64,000 nt of DNA, taken from assembly GCA_002483345.1 (NCBI GenBank), contig DLHS01000016.1:271177-335176 (forward strand), given 5' to 3'. Of the stretch, positions 44,441 to 53,249 are shown one piece after another. This DNA is from Bacteroidetes bacterium UBA7662 (lineage in GTDB: Bacteria > Bacteroidota > Bacteroidia > UBA7662). The translations under genes were made by a program, and so were the position numbers. The notes beneath the pieces are model-generated. The model saw only the letters and a program-made list of their open reading frames with translations, was not told where the DNA came from and did not search any database. Numbering within the stretch: the stretch's first letter is position 1; the number at the start of each line of letters is the position of its first letter.

Positions 44441-44619
44441 GGGAAAAGGGGTAAAACGGCGGAAAGGGGTAAAACGGTAAAACGGGTCAGGTTAAAATGA
44501 CTACTCTTGGAATTTGGAATCACCTCTGGCGGTGGTTGAGCGGAGCCGAAACTTTAGCGGGTTAAACGGTTAAACGGCCGGAAGGGATTAAACGGGAAAA
44601 TCTTGGAATCTGGAATCCC
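44441..44619. repeat. Intergenic short direct repeats (TAAAACGG / TTAAACGG and CTTGGAATYTGGAATC)
   Basis: Between two gene ends there are repeated words: GGAAA-GGGGTAAAACGG twice, further TAAAACGG and TTAAACGG copies, and CTTGGAATTTGGAATC (44506-44521) repeated as CTTGGAATCTGGAATC (44602-44617). No hairpin or gene is apparent. Confidence 0.75.
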
Positions 44620-46107
44620 TCAAACCAGCACCACCAGCACCCTGGCGGCGAAGTCTTCTTCCAGCTCAACCGGTTGTCCGTTGGCCAGTACCACCACCTT
44701 TTCACCTGCCCCAGGCATCAGCTCCAGCACACTGTTGGGGTTGATGCCCAGTTTCCAGAGGCGGATGGTGATGCTGTCGTTGAGCTGTTCTGTAACCACC
44801 AGTGCCCGCTGGCCGACCCCCAGGGTATTTAGCATGGCGGTTTCGCGGGCATTTTGCGGAATGGGTGAGCCATGCGGGTCGAATTTAGGATACCCCAGCT
44901 GGGCCTCTACTTCCTGCACAAACTTTTCGGTGAGGCCGTGTTCGAATACCTCTGCCTGTTGGTGGATCTGGTCGGTAGAAAGGCCCATTTCCTGCACCAG
45001 GTAGGTCTCCCACAGGCGGTGGGCACGGATAAGTTCATACGCCCGGCGTTTACCGGCCAGGGTCAGGTCGAAAGTATCTCCCCGCCCTTCCAGCAAGCCC
45101 CGGCGACGCAGCGGCCGCATCAGTTTATGCAGCCTGAGCCCCGAAAGATTCAGTTTGGCGGCGAGATGGGCGACCGACAAATCGGCCAACTCCTTCTGCT
45201 TCACAGCTTGTTTCAGCACATCTTCCAGCCGGGTTTCGTACTGCCGGCGGCGTTTCTGGAAATAGCGGATTACCAGCCCTTTTTTAGGTGCAAACAGTAC
45301 AGCCAGTGCATACTGAAACGCTCCAACCAATGTCATCGCAGGGCCAGGGGTGGTTTCAAAGACGATAGCCAGTATCAAACCGGTCACGCTGCTGATTACC
45401 CCCACCAGCGCCGCTATGAACAGCATACGTTTCAGGCGCCCGGTCAGCAGATAAGCCGTCGATGCCGGGATGATGAGCATGGCCACCACGAGAATCACCC
45501 CCACCGACTGCAAAGAGGCCACAATGGCGAAACTCAGCAGCAGCATCAGAAAATAATGCATCAGGTTGGCATTGATACCACTGGTACGGGCGATCACACT
45601 TTGAAAAGTGGTCACAAAAAAGAAACGATAAAAGGCCACCACACATACCAGGGTATAAAAGGTAATCAGCCCGGTGAGCCACAGATCCTGGTCGGCTATG
45701 CCCAGCACATTGCCGAACAGAAAGTCTTTCATATCAAGGTGCACGCCCTCCTGCCGGGTGACGGCACTGATGCCTATAATGCCCAGCGCGAACATGGCGG
45801 AAAATACAATGCCAATGGCGGCATCTTCCTTGGTCCGGGCATTCCGCTGCAACCAGGTAATGAGTACGGCCGCAATCAGACCGGCAACCACCGAGCCTAC
45901 AAAAAAGGCGAAAACGCTGTGTCCGGCTATCATAAAACCGGCTACCACACCGGGTAAAATGGCATGCGACAAGGCATCGCCAATCAGCGACATATTGCGG
46001 AGTACGATGAAACAACCCAGCACCCCACAGGTAATACCCACCAGGGTAGAGGCAAAAAGCGCCCGCTGCGCATAAGAATAGCTGAATACTTCGAGTAGGG
46101 TTTCCAT
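44620..46107 (-). CDS. Metal ABC permease fused to DtxR/MntR-type metalloregulator
   Basis: The protein has 495 residues. Residues 1 to ~275 are a ZnuB/MntB-type ABC permease (about eight helices; YAQRALFASTLVGITCGVLG, MSLIGDALSHAILPG, VVAMLIIPASTAYLLTGR). Residues ~285-495 match a whole DtxR/MntR repressor: winged helix (~295-355), dimerisation domain with candidate metal ligands H363, E367, H382, E386, E389 and H390, and a C-terminal FeoA/SH3-like domain (~425-495). Glu at 386, where DtxR has Cys, resembles MntR. D296 is also conserved with MntR. The DNA-binding half would face the cytosol. It starts 2 bases after the upstream fusion gene. Confidence 0.9.
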   Translation of the reverse strand: METLLEVFSYSYAQRALFASTLVGITCGVLGCFIVLRNMSLIGDALSHAILPGVVAGFMIAGHSVFAFFVGSVVAGLIAAVLITWLQRNARTKEDAAIGIVFSAMFALGIIGISAVTRQEGVHLDMKDFLFGNVLGIADQDLWLTGLITFYTLVCVVAFYRFFFVTTFQSVIARTSGINANLMHYFLMLLLSFAIVASLQSVGVILVVAMLIIPASTAYLLTGRLKRMLFIAALVGVISSVTGLILAIVFETTPGPAMTLVGAFQYALAVLFAPKKGLVIRYFQKRRRQYETRLEDVLKQAVKQKELADLSVAHLAAKLNLSGLRLHKLMRPLRRRGLLEGRGDTFDLTLAGKRRAYELIRAHRLWETYLVQEMGLSTDQIHQQAEVFEHGLTEKFVQEVEAQLGYPKFDPHGSPIPQNARETAMLNTLGVGQRALVVTEQLNDSITIRLWKLGINPNSVLELMPGAGEKVVVLANGQPVELEEDFAARVLVVLV

Positions 46108-46109
46108 GC

Positions 46110-47846
46110 TTATTTATTTAGGGCGGCTGCTTTGTCGTACAAGGCCTGGGTACCGCTGAAGGTCCGGAGGATGTTCTCCTCGGTCATCACCTGAGCTGCA
46201 GGGCCGAAAGCGATCAAACGGCGGTTGATGAGGATGAGATCGTCGAAATAAGCTTTGGCTTTCGACAAATCGTGGTGAATGATGATGATGGTTTTGCCTT
46301 CACTTACCAGGCGTTTGAGGATGCTCATGATTTTGTCTTCGGTGGTCACATCTACCCCTACAAAAGGTTCGTCGAGGAAGTACACATCGGCCTGCTGCGC
46401 CAGGGCCCGGGCAATAAATACCCGCTGCTGCTGGCCTCCCGAGAGTTCGCTGATTTGTTTGTACTGCAGGGCTTCAATGTCGAGCTCCCGTAAATGTTGC
46501 AGGGCCTTTTCTTTGTCTGCTTTGCTGAGTCGTTCAAACGTTTTTTTGTGCGGATAACGCCCCATCAGCACGATGTCCATGACGGTTGCCGGAAATTGCC
46601 AGTCGATTTCTTCTTTCTGTGGCACATAAGCAATGTGTTTGCGCAACTGATCCACCGGCGCGTCGCCGAGGCTGATATCGCCCTGATCGGTATCTACCAG
46701 ACCCAGTATGGCCTTGAACAGCGTCGATTTGCCGGATCCGTTCGGGCCGATGAGGCCGTATAATTTGCCGGCAGGCAGGCTGAGTCTGAAATTGTTGAGG
46801 ATGACTTTGTTGTCGTAGGCTACCGTTAGGCCCTTTACTTCGAGGGTGTATCCGTGTTGCAGTACGTTTCTGGGCTTTGGCTGAATGCCACGCGCGACCA
46901 CGATAAAAGCGGCCGCAAAAAAAGCGGCTACGATAGCCAGCAAACCCAGATCCTTACGCCTGGCTTCGGCCGGACCGGCCTCCAGCAATCCTTCCAGCAA
47001 AGTAAGGGTATTGTGTTCGAGCATGCCCAGGTAGCTGTCGGCACCGGAGCCTTTCGGCCCCATACTATCGGCATACAGCTTGCCGCCGATGCGGATACCG
47101 GCATCGCCGGCGAGCTGCTGCATGAGTTTGGGATTGATGGTGCTTTCCACAAAAATGGCGGGCAGATCAAATTCCTCAATTACCCGGATCAGTGCCTGCA
47201 TATCCTCGGTACGTACTTCGGCATCGGTGGTGGTGCCCAGCACGGATACTACTTTAAAACCATAACGGTTGCCATAATACCGGAAAGCGTCGTGTGAGGT
47301 GGCTATGATGCGTTTTTCAGGAGAGATACGGGCCACTTGGGTGGTTATCAGGCTGTCGAGGCTCACTAAACGGGCGTCGTAGGCAAGATAGCGTTGCCTG
47401 AGCCCTTCGGCCTTGTCGGGGCGGAGACTGAGCAGCGCTTCATAGATGTTACGGATATAGACGCGTCCGTTCGAAGCATCCATCCAGGCATGTGGATCGT
47501 AGCTGCCTGCATGTTCGGCACTGCCGATAGGTCGTATGCCTTCGGTAACCACCACCACCCGGCCACGGCCACCACTGTTATCGATGAGTTTTTGCAACCA
47601 CCCCTCCAGATTCAGGCCATTCTGCAGGATCAGATCCGCATCCGATAACATTTTCGCATCACCGGGTACCGGATCGTAGATGTGCGGGTCGGAGCCCACC
47701 GGTAATATGCTTCTTACCTCAAAATCAGGCCCGGCCAGCTGGCTGGCCATATCTGCTATAAAAGTGGTCGTAGCCACCACACGCGGCTGTGACAGCCCAT
47801 ACAAAGGGGCTGCCAAACAAAGCCATAAAAGCACAAAACGATTCAT
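46110..47846 (-). CDS. Fusion of metal-binding protein, membrane anchor and ABC ATPase
   Basis: The protein has 578 residues. Residues 1-19 are a signal peptide. Residues 20 to ~292 are a cluster A-I metal-binding protein (TroA/ZnuA type) with ligands H55, H119, H185 and D260. Residues 300-319 are a membrane helix. Residues ~332-578 are a complete ABC ATPase with Walker A GPNGSGKST (367-375), signature LSGGQ (468-472), Walker B VYFLDEP (488-494) and the H-loop IIIHHDLSKA. Normally these are two proteins in two compartments; here one chain spans the membrane. H,H,H,D ligands suggest Zn or Mn. It is the first gene of the operon, followed by the permease-regulator fusion. Confidence 0.9.
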   Translation of the reverse strand: MNRFVLLWLCLAAPLYGLSQPRVVATTTFIADMASQLAGPDFEVRSILPVGSDPHIYDPVPGDAKMLSDADLILQNGLNLEGWLQKLIDNSGGRGRVVVVTEGIRPIGSAEHAGSYDPHAWMDASNGRVYIRNIYEALLSLRPDKAEGLRQRYLAYDARLVSLDSLITTQVARISPEKRIIATSHDAFRYYGNRYGFKVVSVLGTTTDAEVRTEDMQALIRVIEEFDLPAIFVESTINPKLMQQLAGDAGIRIGGKLYADSMGPKGSGADSYLGMLEHNTLTLLEGLLEAGPAEARRKDLGLLAIVAAFFAAAFIVVARGIQPKPRNVLQHGYTLEVKGLTVAYDNKVILNNFRLSLPAGKLYGLIGPNGSGKSTLFKAILGLVDTDQGDISLGDAPVDQLRKHIAYVPQKEEIDWQFPATVMDIVLMGRYPHKKTFERLSKADKEKALQHLRELDIEALQYKQISELSGGQQQRVFIARALAQQADVYFLDEPFVGVDVTTEDKIMSILKRLVSEGKTIIIIHHDLSKAKAYFDDLILINRRLIAFGPAAQVMTEENILRTFSGTQALYDKAAALNK

Positions 47847-47863
47847 AGGCGGTAATTCCAGGA

Positions 47864-47894
47864 CAAAGATAGACTTTTTTAGATTAGTCTAAAA
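47864..47894 (-). promoter_or_regulatory. Metal-uptake promoter with overlapping DtxR/MntR-like operator
   Basis: The minus strand carries a -7 element TATCTTTG (complement of 47864-47871). The palindrome TTTTAGATTAGTCTAAAA (47877-47894; one central mismatch) fills the spacer and the expected -33 position. It resembles DtxR/MntR boxes such as TTAGGTTAG-CTAACCTAA. A bound repressor would block the polymerase. The operon's own second product carries a DtxR/MntR domain, so autoregulation is the simplest model. Confidence 0.7.
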
Positions 47895-47989
47895 TATTTT
47901 TTCAGGTAAACGCATAACTGCTGTACTGCTACTATTTATTTGGTATTTTGGTCAAATGGGTCTTATTTTCGGATGTTTTATCAAAACCC

Positions 47990-48940
47990 ATGGAACAAAC
48001 CATCCCTTCTATCGATCTGGCAGAATTTCTCTCCGGTAATCCGCAACGCAAGGCTGCCTTTGTGCAGGCCATTGGTAAGGCCTACGAAGAAGTGGGTTTT
48101 GTGGCTGTTAAAAACCACGGTCTCAGCGACGAACTGAGCGCTGCCCTTTACAGGGAGGTACAGGCCTTTTTCAGGCTTCCCCAGGAAGCTAAAAACCAAT
48201 ATGAAATAGCAGGGCTGGCGGGTCAGCGTGGTTACACCGGTTTTGGTAAAGAACACGCCAAAGGCCGCAGTACCGGTGATCTGAAGGAGTTTTTTCAGTT
48301 CGGGCAGGAAGTCAGCGACGGTGATCCGATTAAAAGTCAGTATCCCGACAATGTGCTGGTAAAGGAGCTGGCCCACTTCAATCCCAAAGCCCGCGAAGCC
48401 TATGCCACCCTCGAACAAAGCGGCCGGCAGTTGCTGCGGGCCATCGCCTTATTTCTGGGTCTGGATGAAAACTATTTTGATGCCCATATCCACAACGGCA
48501 ACAGCATCTTAAGGGCGATTCACTACGGCCCCATCACCGAAGAGCCGAAAGACGCGGTAAGGGCTGCCGAACATGAAGACATCAACCTTATCACCTTGTT
48601 GATGGGTGCTTCGGCCGAAGGCCTGGAGGTGCTCAGTAAAACCAATCAGTGGATAGCGGTAACCGCCTTGCCCGAGCAGGTGGTGGTGAATGTGGGCGAT
48701 ATGCTGCAGCGCCTGACCAACAACCGCCTGAAAAGCACCACCCACCGGGTAGTGAATCCTCCCCGTGAAAAGTGGGGTATGTCACGCTTCAGTATTCCTT
48801 TTTTCCTTCATCCCCGTTCAGAGATGAAGCTCGACTGCCTGCCTTCCTGCGTAACCCCTGAAAACCCCCTGCACTACGCACCCATCACTGCCGGCGAATA
48901 CCTCGATGAGCGCCTGCGGGAGATTGGCCTGAAAAAATAA
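47990..48940 (+). CDS. 2-oxoglutarate/Fe(II) dioxygenase (isopenicillin N synthase-like)
   Basis: The protein has 316 residues from ATG 47990 (MEQTIPSIDL); an upstream in-frame start adds 14 residues with no family support. The non-haem iron facial triad is visible as H-E-D (AEHEDINLITLL) and the distal histidine in STTHRVVNP, followed by the 2-oxoglutarate RxS motif in SRFSIPFF. The N-terminal EVGFVAVKNHGL block is typical. Bacterial members hydroxylate or cyclise small molecules; the substrate is unknown. It is divergent from the metal importer. Confidence 0.9.
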   Translation: MEQTIPSIDLAEFLSGNPQRKAAFVQAIGKAYEEVGFVAVKNHGLSDELSAALYREVQAFFRLPQEAKNQYEIAGLAGQRGYTGFGKEHAKGRSTGDLKEFFQFGQEVSDGDPIKSQYPDNVLVKELAHFNPKAREAYATLEQSGRQLLRAIALFLGLDENYFDAHIHNGNSILRAIHYGPITEEPKDAVRAAEHEDINLITLLMGASAEGLEVLSKTNQWIAVTALPEQVVVNVGDMLQRLTNNRLKSTTHRVVNPPREKWGMSRFSIPFFLHPRSEMKLDCLPSCVTPENPLHYAPITAGEYLDERLREIGLKK

Positions 48941-48946
48941 ACGGCG

Positions 48947-50131
48947 GTGCCGGCCATCCCCTCTCAGCATAAATTTTTCCTGCGCGACGTGCTCACGCTG
49001 GCGCTTTCTGCCTTTGGCGGTCCGCAGGCGCATATCAGCATCATGCTCGATCTGTTGGTGCACCGGAGGGAATATCTTACCGAAAAAGAACTGATGGAGT
49101 TAAACGCCCTCTGTCAGTTTCTTCCCGGACCCACCTCCACTCAAACCCTCACCGCTATAGGCATGAAACTGGGTGGTCCCCGACTCGCACTTTTATCGCT
49201 GATTGTCTGGATTACACCCGCCTGCCTCCTGATGACGATGATCGCGCTGATGTTACACTACATCGAAGGTGAAGGCTTTGAACTGGAAGTGCTGCGTTTT
49301 GTAAGACCCATCGCGATTGGTTTTATTACGGTAGCCGCCTATCGCCTCATCCGCAAGCTGATTACCGACCGCATGACCTGGTTCATCATGCTTTTTTCCA
49401 TTTTGTTATCGCTTACCATGACCTCGTCGTTTATTTTCCCGACAGTGTTATTGATTGGCGGACTGATCAGCAATTTCTGGCGAAAAGAGGAAGTGGAAAA
49501 GGAAGTATATGATTTGCGGAAAATCAGGTGGCGGAACCTGTGGATTTTTGCCGGCATTTTTATTCTGGCCATTGCCTTGGGTAACTTCGGACAACTTAAG
49601 GCATTTCTGCTCTTTGAGAACATTTACCGCTTTGGCAGCCTCGTTTTCGGCGGCGGTCAGGTGCTCATCCCGATGATGTTCGAGCATTTCGTACAGGTGA
49701 AGGAATACATGACCACCGAACAGTTTTTGTCGGGTTTTGGCATTGCCCAGGCCATACCCGGCCCTGTATTTTCCTTTGCTTCCTACATAGGAGCCATGGC
49801 CTTCCAGGAACGCGGTCAGCTGATGATGCTGGTAGGGGCCAACATTGGCACCATTGGTATTTTTCTGCCCGGAACGCTGCTTATCTTCTTTATTTACCCC
49901 GCCTGGGATGAGCTGAAAAAGATGCGGGGGGTAAAACGTGCCCTCAGCGGACTGAACGCCGCTGCAACCGGACTGGTAGCCGCCGCCGCCATCCTGCTTA
50001 TGCAGCCACTGGGTTTCAGCTGGTTAAACATAGGCATTGTGGCCGCCACTTTTGTTCTCAACTACAGTCTGCGGGTGCCGCCTCTTATAGTGGTGACCCT
50101 CGGCCTCATTGGTGGTTTACTGGTCCTCTGA
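48947..50131 (+). CDS. chrA: Chromate transporter (ChrA, CHR family)
   Basis: The protein has 394 residues from GTG 48947, 6 bases after the dioxygenase gene. It has both CHR halves. The first contains LALSAFGGPQAHISIML and LCQFLPGPTSTQ, the second FGSLVFGGGQVLIPMM and GFGIAQAIPGPVFSFASYIG. Long-chain CHR proteins export chromate in known cases; many homologues may move other anions. No chromate-resistance regulator is nearby. Confidence 0.9.
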   Translation: MPAIPSQHKFFLRDVLTLALSAFGGPQAHISIMLDLLVHRREYLTEKELMELNALCQFLPGPTSTQTLTAIGMKLGGPRLALLSLIVWITPACLLMTMIALMLHYIEGEGFELEVLRFVRPIAIGFITVAAYRLIRKLITDRMTWFIMLFSILLSLTMTSSFIFPTVLLIGGLISNFWRKEEVEKEVYDLRKIRWRNLWIFAGIFILAIALGNFGQLKAFLLFENIYRFGSLVFGGGQVLIPMMFEHFVQVKEYMTTEQFLSGFGIAQAIPGPVFSFASYIGAMAFQERGQLMMLVGANIGTIGIFLPGTLLIFFIYPAWDELKKMRGVKRALSGLNAAATGLVAAAAILLMQPLGFSWLNIGIVAATFVLNYSLRVPPLIVVTLGLIGGLLVL

Positions 50132-50180
50132 CCCGGCATTGCTGCCTTCTTCGTATTTTCGTGCCTTAAAATATCCTGCT

Positions 50181-51377
50181 ATGTACGCCAACAGCCTCAA
50201 ACCCGTGCTCGACAAAGAACTCGCCGACATCCGCGAAGCCGGTCTTTACAAAAAAGAACGCATCATCGTTTCCTCGCAGGATGCCGAAATCACGCTTGAC
50301 AACGGGCAGCAGGTGCTGAATTTTTGTGCCAACAACTACCTGGGGCTGTCTAACCACCCCCGCATCATCGAAGCAGCCAAAAGAACCCTTGATACGCATG
50401 GCTTCGGCATGTCGTCGGTACGTTTCATTTGTGGTACCCAGGACATTCACAAGGAGCTGGAGCAGCGCATCGCAGCTTTCTATCATACAGAAGATACCAT
50501 CCTGTACGCGGCGGCCTTCGATGCAAACGGCGGGGTATTCGAGCCCCTCTTCAACGAGCAGGATGCCATCATCAGCGACAGTCTCAACCACGCCTCCATC
50601 ATCGACGGCGTACGTTTGTGCAAGGCTGCCCGCTACCGCTACGAAAACAACCATATGGAAGACCTGGAGGCCAAACTGCAGGAAGCCCGCGCTGCCGGCC
50701 ACCGCAACATCATCATCGTAACAGACGGTGTATTCTCGATGGACGGTTATGTGGCCCAGCTCGATAAAGTAGTGGCCCTGGCCAAACAATACAATGCCCT
50801 TACCATGATCGACGAGTGCCATGCGGCCGGTTTCCTCGGCAAAACAGGCCGGGGTACCCCTGAAGTTTGTGGTGTGGTGGGTGAGATAGACATCATTACC
50901 GGCACCCTCGGCAAAGCCCTGGGAGGTGCCATGGGCGGTTATACCACCGGCCGCAAAGAAATCATCGAATTGCTCCGCCAGCGCTCGCGCCCGTATCTGT
51001 TCTCCAACTCGCTGGCACCCGCTATCGTCGGCGCGAGCATCGAGGTATTCAAGATGCTCGATGAAAGCACCGCGCTGCGCGACAAACTCGAACGCAACGT
51101 TCAGCACTTCAAAGCAGGCATCAAAGCCGCCGGTTTCGACTTCAAAGACGGCAACTCAGCCATTGTACCCATCATGCTGTATGATGCCAAGCTGAGCCAG
51201 ACCATGGCAGACATGCTGCTCGAAGAAGGCATTTATGTCATCGGTTTCTTCTTCCCCGTGGTGGCCAAAGGGCAGGCCCGTATCCGGGTACAGCTCTCCG
51301 CTGCCCACGAAACCGAACACCTGGACCGGGCGATTGCGGCGTTTACGAAAGTGGGCAGGGAACTTGGGGTGATCTGA
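50181..51377 (+). CDS. kbl: Glycine C-acetyltransferase (2-amino-3-ketobutyrate CoA ligase)
   Basis: It is a PLP enzyme of threonine catabolism that makes glycine and acetyl-CoA from 2-amino-3-ketobutyrate. The protein has 398 residues from ATG 50181; the longer reading runs into the preceding gene. Motifs are NFCANNYLGLSNHPRI, GTQDIHKELE, DSLNHASIIDG, MIDECHAAGFLG and the PLP lysine in TGTLGKALGGAMGG. The sequence GFGMSSVRFICG favours KBL over the related ALA or AON synthases. The threonine dehydrogenase partner is not in the window. Confidence 0.92.
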   Translation: MYANSLKPVLDKELADIREAGLYKKERIIVSSQDAEITLDNGQQVLNFCANNYLGLSNHPRIIEAAKRTLDTHGFGMSSVRFICGTQDIHKELEQRIAAFYHTEDTILYAAAFDANGGVFEPLFNEQDAIISDSLNHASIIDGVRLCKAARYRYENNHMEDLEAKLQEARAAGHRNIIIVTDGVFSMDGYVAQLDKVVALAKQYNALTMIDECHAAGFLGKTGRGTPEVCGVVGEIDIITGTLGKALGGAMGGYTTGRKEIIELLRQRSRPYLFSNSLAPAIVGASIEVFKMLDESTALRDKLERNVQHFKAGIKAAGFDFKDGNSAIVPIMLYDAKLSQTMADMLLEEGIYVIGFFFPVVAKGQARIRVQLSAAHETEHLDRAIAAFTKVGRELGVI

Positions 51378-51415
51378 TGGGATGAGGGAATGAACCCCTT
51401 TGCTTAGCCAGAAAA

Positions 51416-52627
51416 CTATTCCGCAGCCGGCAACACCACCTGCCCCAGCAAGGCCATCATGCTGTCGCGTACGGTGAAAAAGGCATCCCGCTGGGCTGCC
51501 GGAAGCGGATCCGCAGCAGGGGTCTGAATACGTTTCGGATCTACCTGGGTGCCATTCTCCCAAAAGCGAAAACAGAGGTGTGGCCCCGTTGCCAGTCCGG
51601 TGCTCCCCACATAACCGATTACCTGACCCTGAGAAACACGCGCCCCGCTGCGTATGCCGGCAGCGATTTTGCTCATGTGGAGGTAGCCGGTGGTATGGGT
51701 CTTGTTGTGTTTGATTTTTACAAAATTACCGTTCCCGCCCCGGTAGCCGGCTTCCACGACCGTGCCATCACCGATGGTCCGGATGGGTGTGCCTCTTGGG
51801 GCGGCGTAATCGGTTCCTAAATGTGCCTTGTAGCGTTTGAGTACAGGGTGAAAACGCCTCAGGTTAAATTTTGAGCTGACGCGTGAAAATTCCAGGGGAG
51901 CCTTGAGGTATCGTTTCCGCATGCTCTCGCCCTTTTCGTTGTAATACTGCATGGGCTTGCCGTTGTCGAACAGTATGGCCACATTGTTTTTGCCACGGTG
52001 GTTAAATTCCGCTACCAGAATACGCCCCATGCCGTAGGGTTTGCCCTCTACCTGTTTTTCTTCGTACACCACCCTGAAATGATCTCCTTTCTGTACGGAA
52101 AAGAAATCGACCGTCCAGTCGAAAACGCCTGCCAGATTAACGGCAACTTCCTGACTCGCACCGGCATCTATGACGGTCTGAAACAGCGAATTGTTAATCA
52201 CACCCCCCAATTTTCGGATGGAAACCGTTACCGGACGGTCGTGGCGGGTTATTTTGGGAAGACTATCGGTAAAATCACAGACGTAGTAGGTAATGGGATC
52301 GTGCTCATAAATCCAGTAGCGGAGCGCTGTGCTGTCGCGGATGAGGGTATAGGTATGGCCGACCCGGATTGTACGACTGTTGAAGATGCCATCGCCGGCA
52401 TCCACCAATTGTTGCACCCGAAGGCCGCTGATACCATAGGTACTCAAAAGAACGCTCAGGTTCTGCCCGCTTTTTATCTTGTCTTCGATGACTTCAAGCG
52501 AGTCAATGGCAATCCCATACAACAGGGTTGGCTCCGGCACGACCACTTCGTCGGCCTCCTTTTCTGTTTTACAGGCAGCCAGCAACGAAGCAAAAAGGAT
52601 AAACCGGAAATACTGCTTAAGCCTCAT
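51416..52627 (-). CDS. M23-family (LytM-like) lipoprotein peptidase
   Basis: The protein has 403 residues with a lipoprotein signal (lipobox LLAAC, Cys19). The C-terminal LytM domain (about 255-370) has the zinc ligands H269 and D273 (HLGTD) and the catalytic-side H317 (YLHMSK). In the final HxH motif the second histidine is replaced: H350-L-C352. Cysteine may still bind zinc, or activity may be lost. The middle region (about 60-250) is an OapA/LysM-like extension seen in Bacteroidota M23 proteins. It overlaps the idi gene by 11 bases and is probably cotranscribed. Confidence 0.88.
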   Translation of the reverse strand: MRLKQYFRFILFASLLAACKTEKEADEVVVPEPTLLYGIAIDSLEVIEDKIKSGQNLSVLLSTYGISGLRVQQLVDAGDGIFNSRTIRVGHTYTLIRDSTALRYWIYEHDPITYYVCDFTDSLPKITRHDRPVTVSIRKLGGVINNSLFQTVIDAGASQEVAVNLAGVFDWTVDFFSVQKGDHFRVVYEEKQVEGKPYGMGRILVAEFNHRGKNNVAILFDNGKPMQYYNEKGESMRKRYLKAPLEFSRVSSKFNLRRFHPVLKRYKAHLGTDYAAPRGTPIRTIGDGTVVEAGYRGGNGNFVKIKHNKTHTTGYLHMSKIAAGIRSGARVSQGQVIGYVGSTGLATGPHLCFRFWENGTQVDPKRIQTPAADPLPAAQRDAFFTVRDSMMALLGQVVLPAAE

Positions 52628-53174
52628 GCCCTCCTGCTTGGGCGCGGTACGCTTTTACACGATTGTACACATGTTTGAACCAGTAGGTAAACTGGCCCGG
52701 GTCATTGGCCAGCATCTGGTCAATACCTGCAAATGATACCCAACGGTATTCATGTACTTCTTCCGGATCCGGAGCCACCTCATCATTGTATTCTCCCACA
52801 AATACGTGGTCGTATTCATGTTCGATGAGGCCGTTTTCAAAGTCGGTCCGATAAACAAATGAAAACGCCGGCGCAACCTCACAAACGAAGCCCATTTCTT
52901 CCTGCAAACGACGCTGGCAGGCATCGTGGGTGGTTTCACCGGGGGCAGGATGGCTGCAGCAACTGTTTGTCCACAAACCACCTGAATGATATTTGTGCAG
53001 GGCCCGCCTTTGCAGCAGAAGTTGCCCGTCGCGGTTGAATACAAATACCGAAAAGGCACGGTGCAGCACCCCGTCGATATGCGCCTGCAGCTTGGGTGCC
53101 GTGCCCAATGGATTATCGTATTTGTCGACCAGGATGACCTGAGGCTCGACCGCAGAAATTGACTGATTATTCAT
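52617..53174 (-). CDS. idi: Isopentenyl-diphosphate delta-isomerase, type I
   Basis: It interconverts IPP and DMAPP for isoprenoid synthesis. The protein has 185 residues from ATG 53174; an upstream TTG adds four. The Nudix-fold isomerase motifs are present: the catalytic cysteine in WTNSCCSHPAPGE, the histidine and glutamate ligands in RRLQEEMGF and the second catalytic glutamate in EHEYDHVFVGEY. Type I fits the Bacteroidota use of mevalonate or mixed pathways. It is upstream of, and overlaps, the M23 peptidase. Confidence 0.94.
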   Translation of the reverse strand: MNNQSISAVEPQVILVDKYDNPLGTAPKLQAHIDGVLHRAFSVFVFNRDGQLLLQRRALHKYHSGGLWTNSCCSHPAPGETTHDACQRRLQEEMGFVCEVAPAFSFVYRTDFENGLIEHEYDHVFVGEYNDEVAPDPEEVHEYRWVSFAGIDQMLANDPGQFTYWFKHVYNRVKAYRAQAGGHEA

Positions 53175-53249
53175 TTGGAAGCCCAATAATAGGCAATTTT
53201 GACGGGAATTGGGAAGTACGGAAACGTTAAAAGCTGAAAAAACTGCCTT

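Noticed and set aside
50166..51107. 313-codon ORF opposite kbl
   Set aside because: It is entirely antisense to a conserved PLP enzyme; its length reflects codon bias, not a gene.
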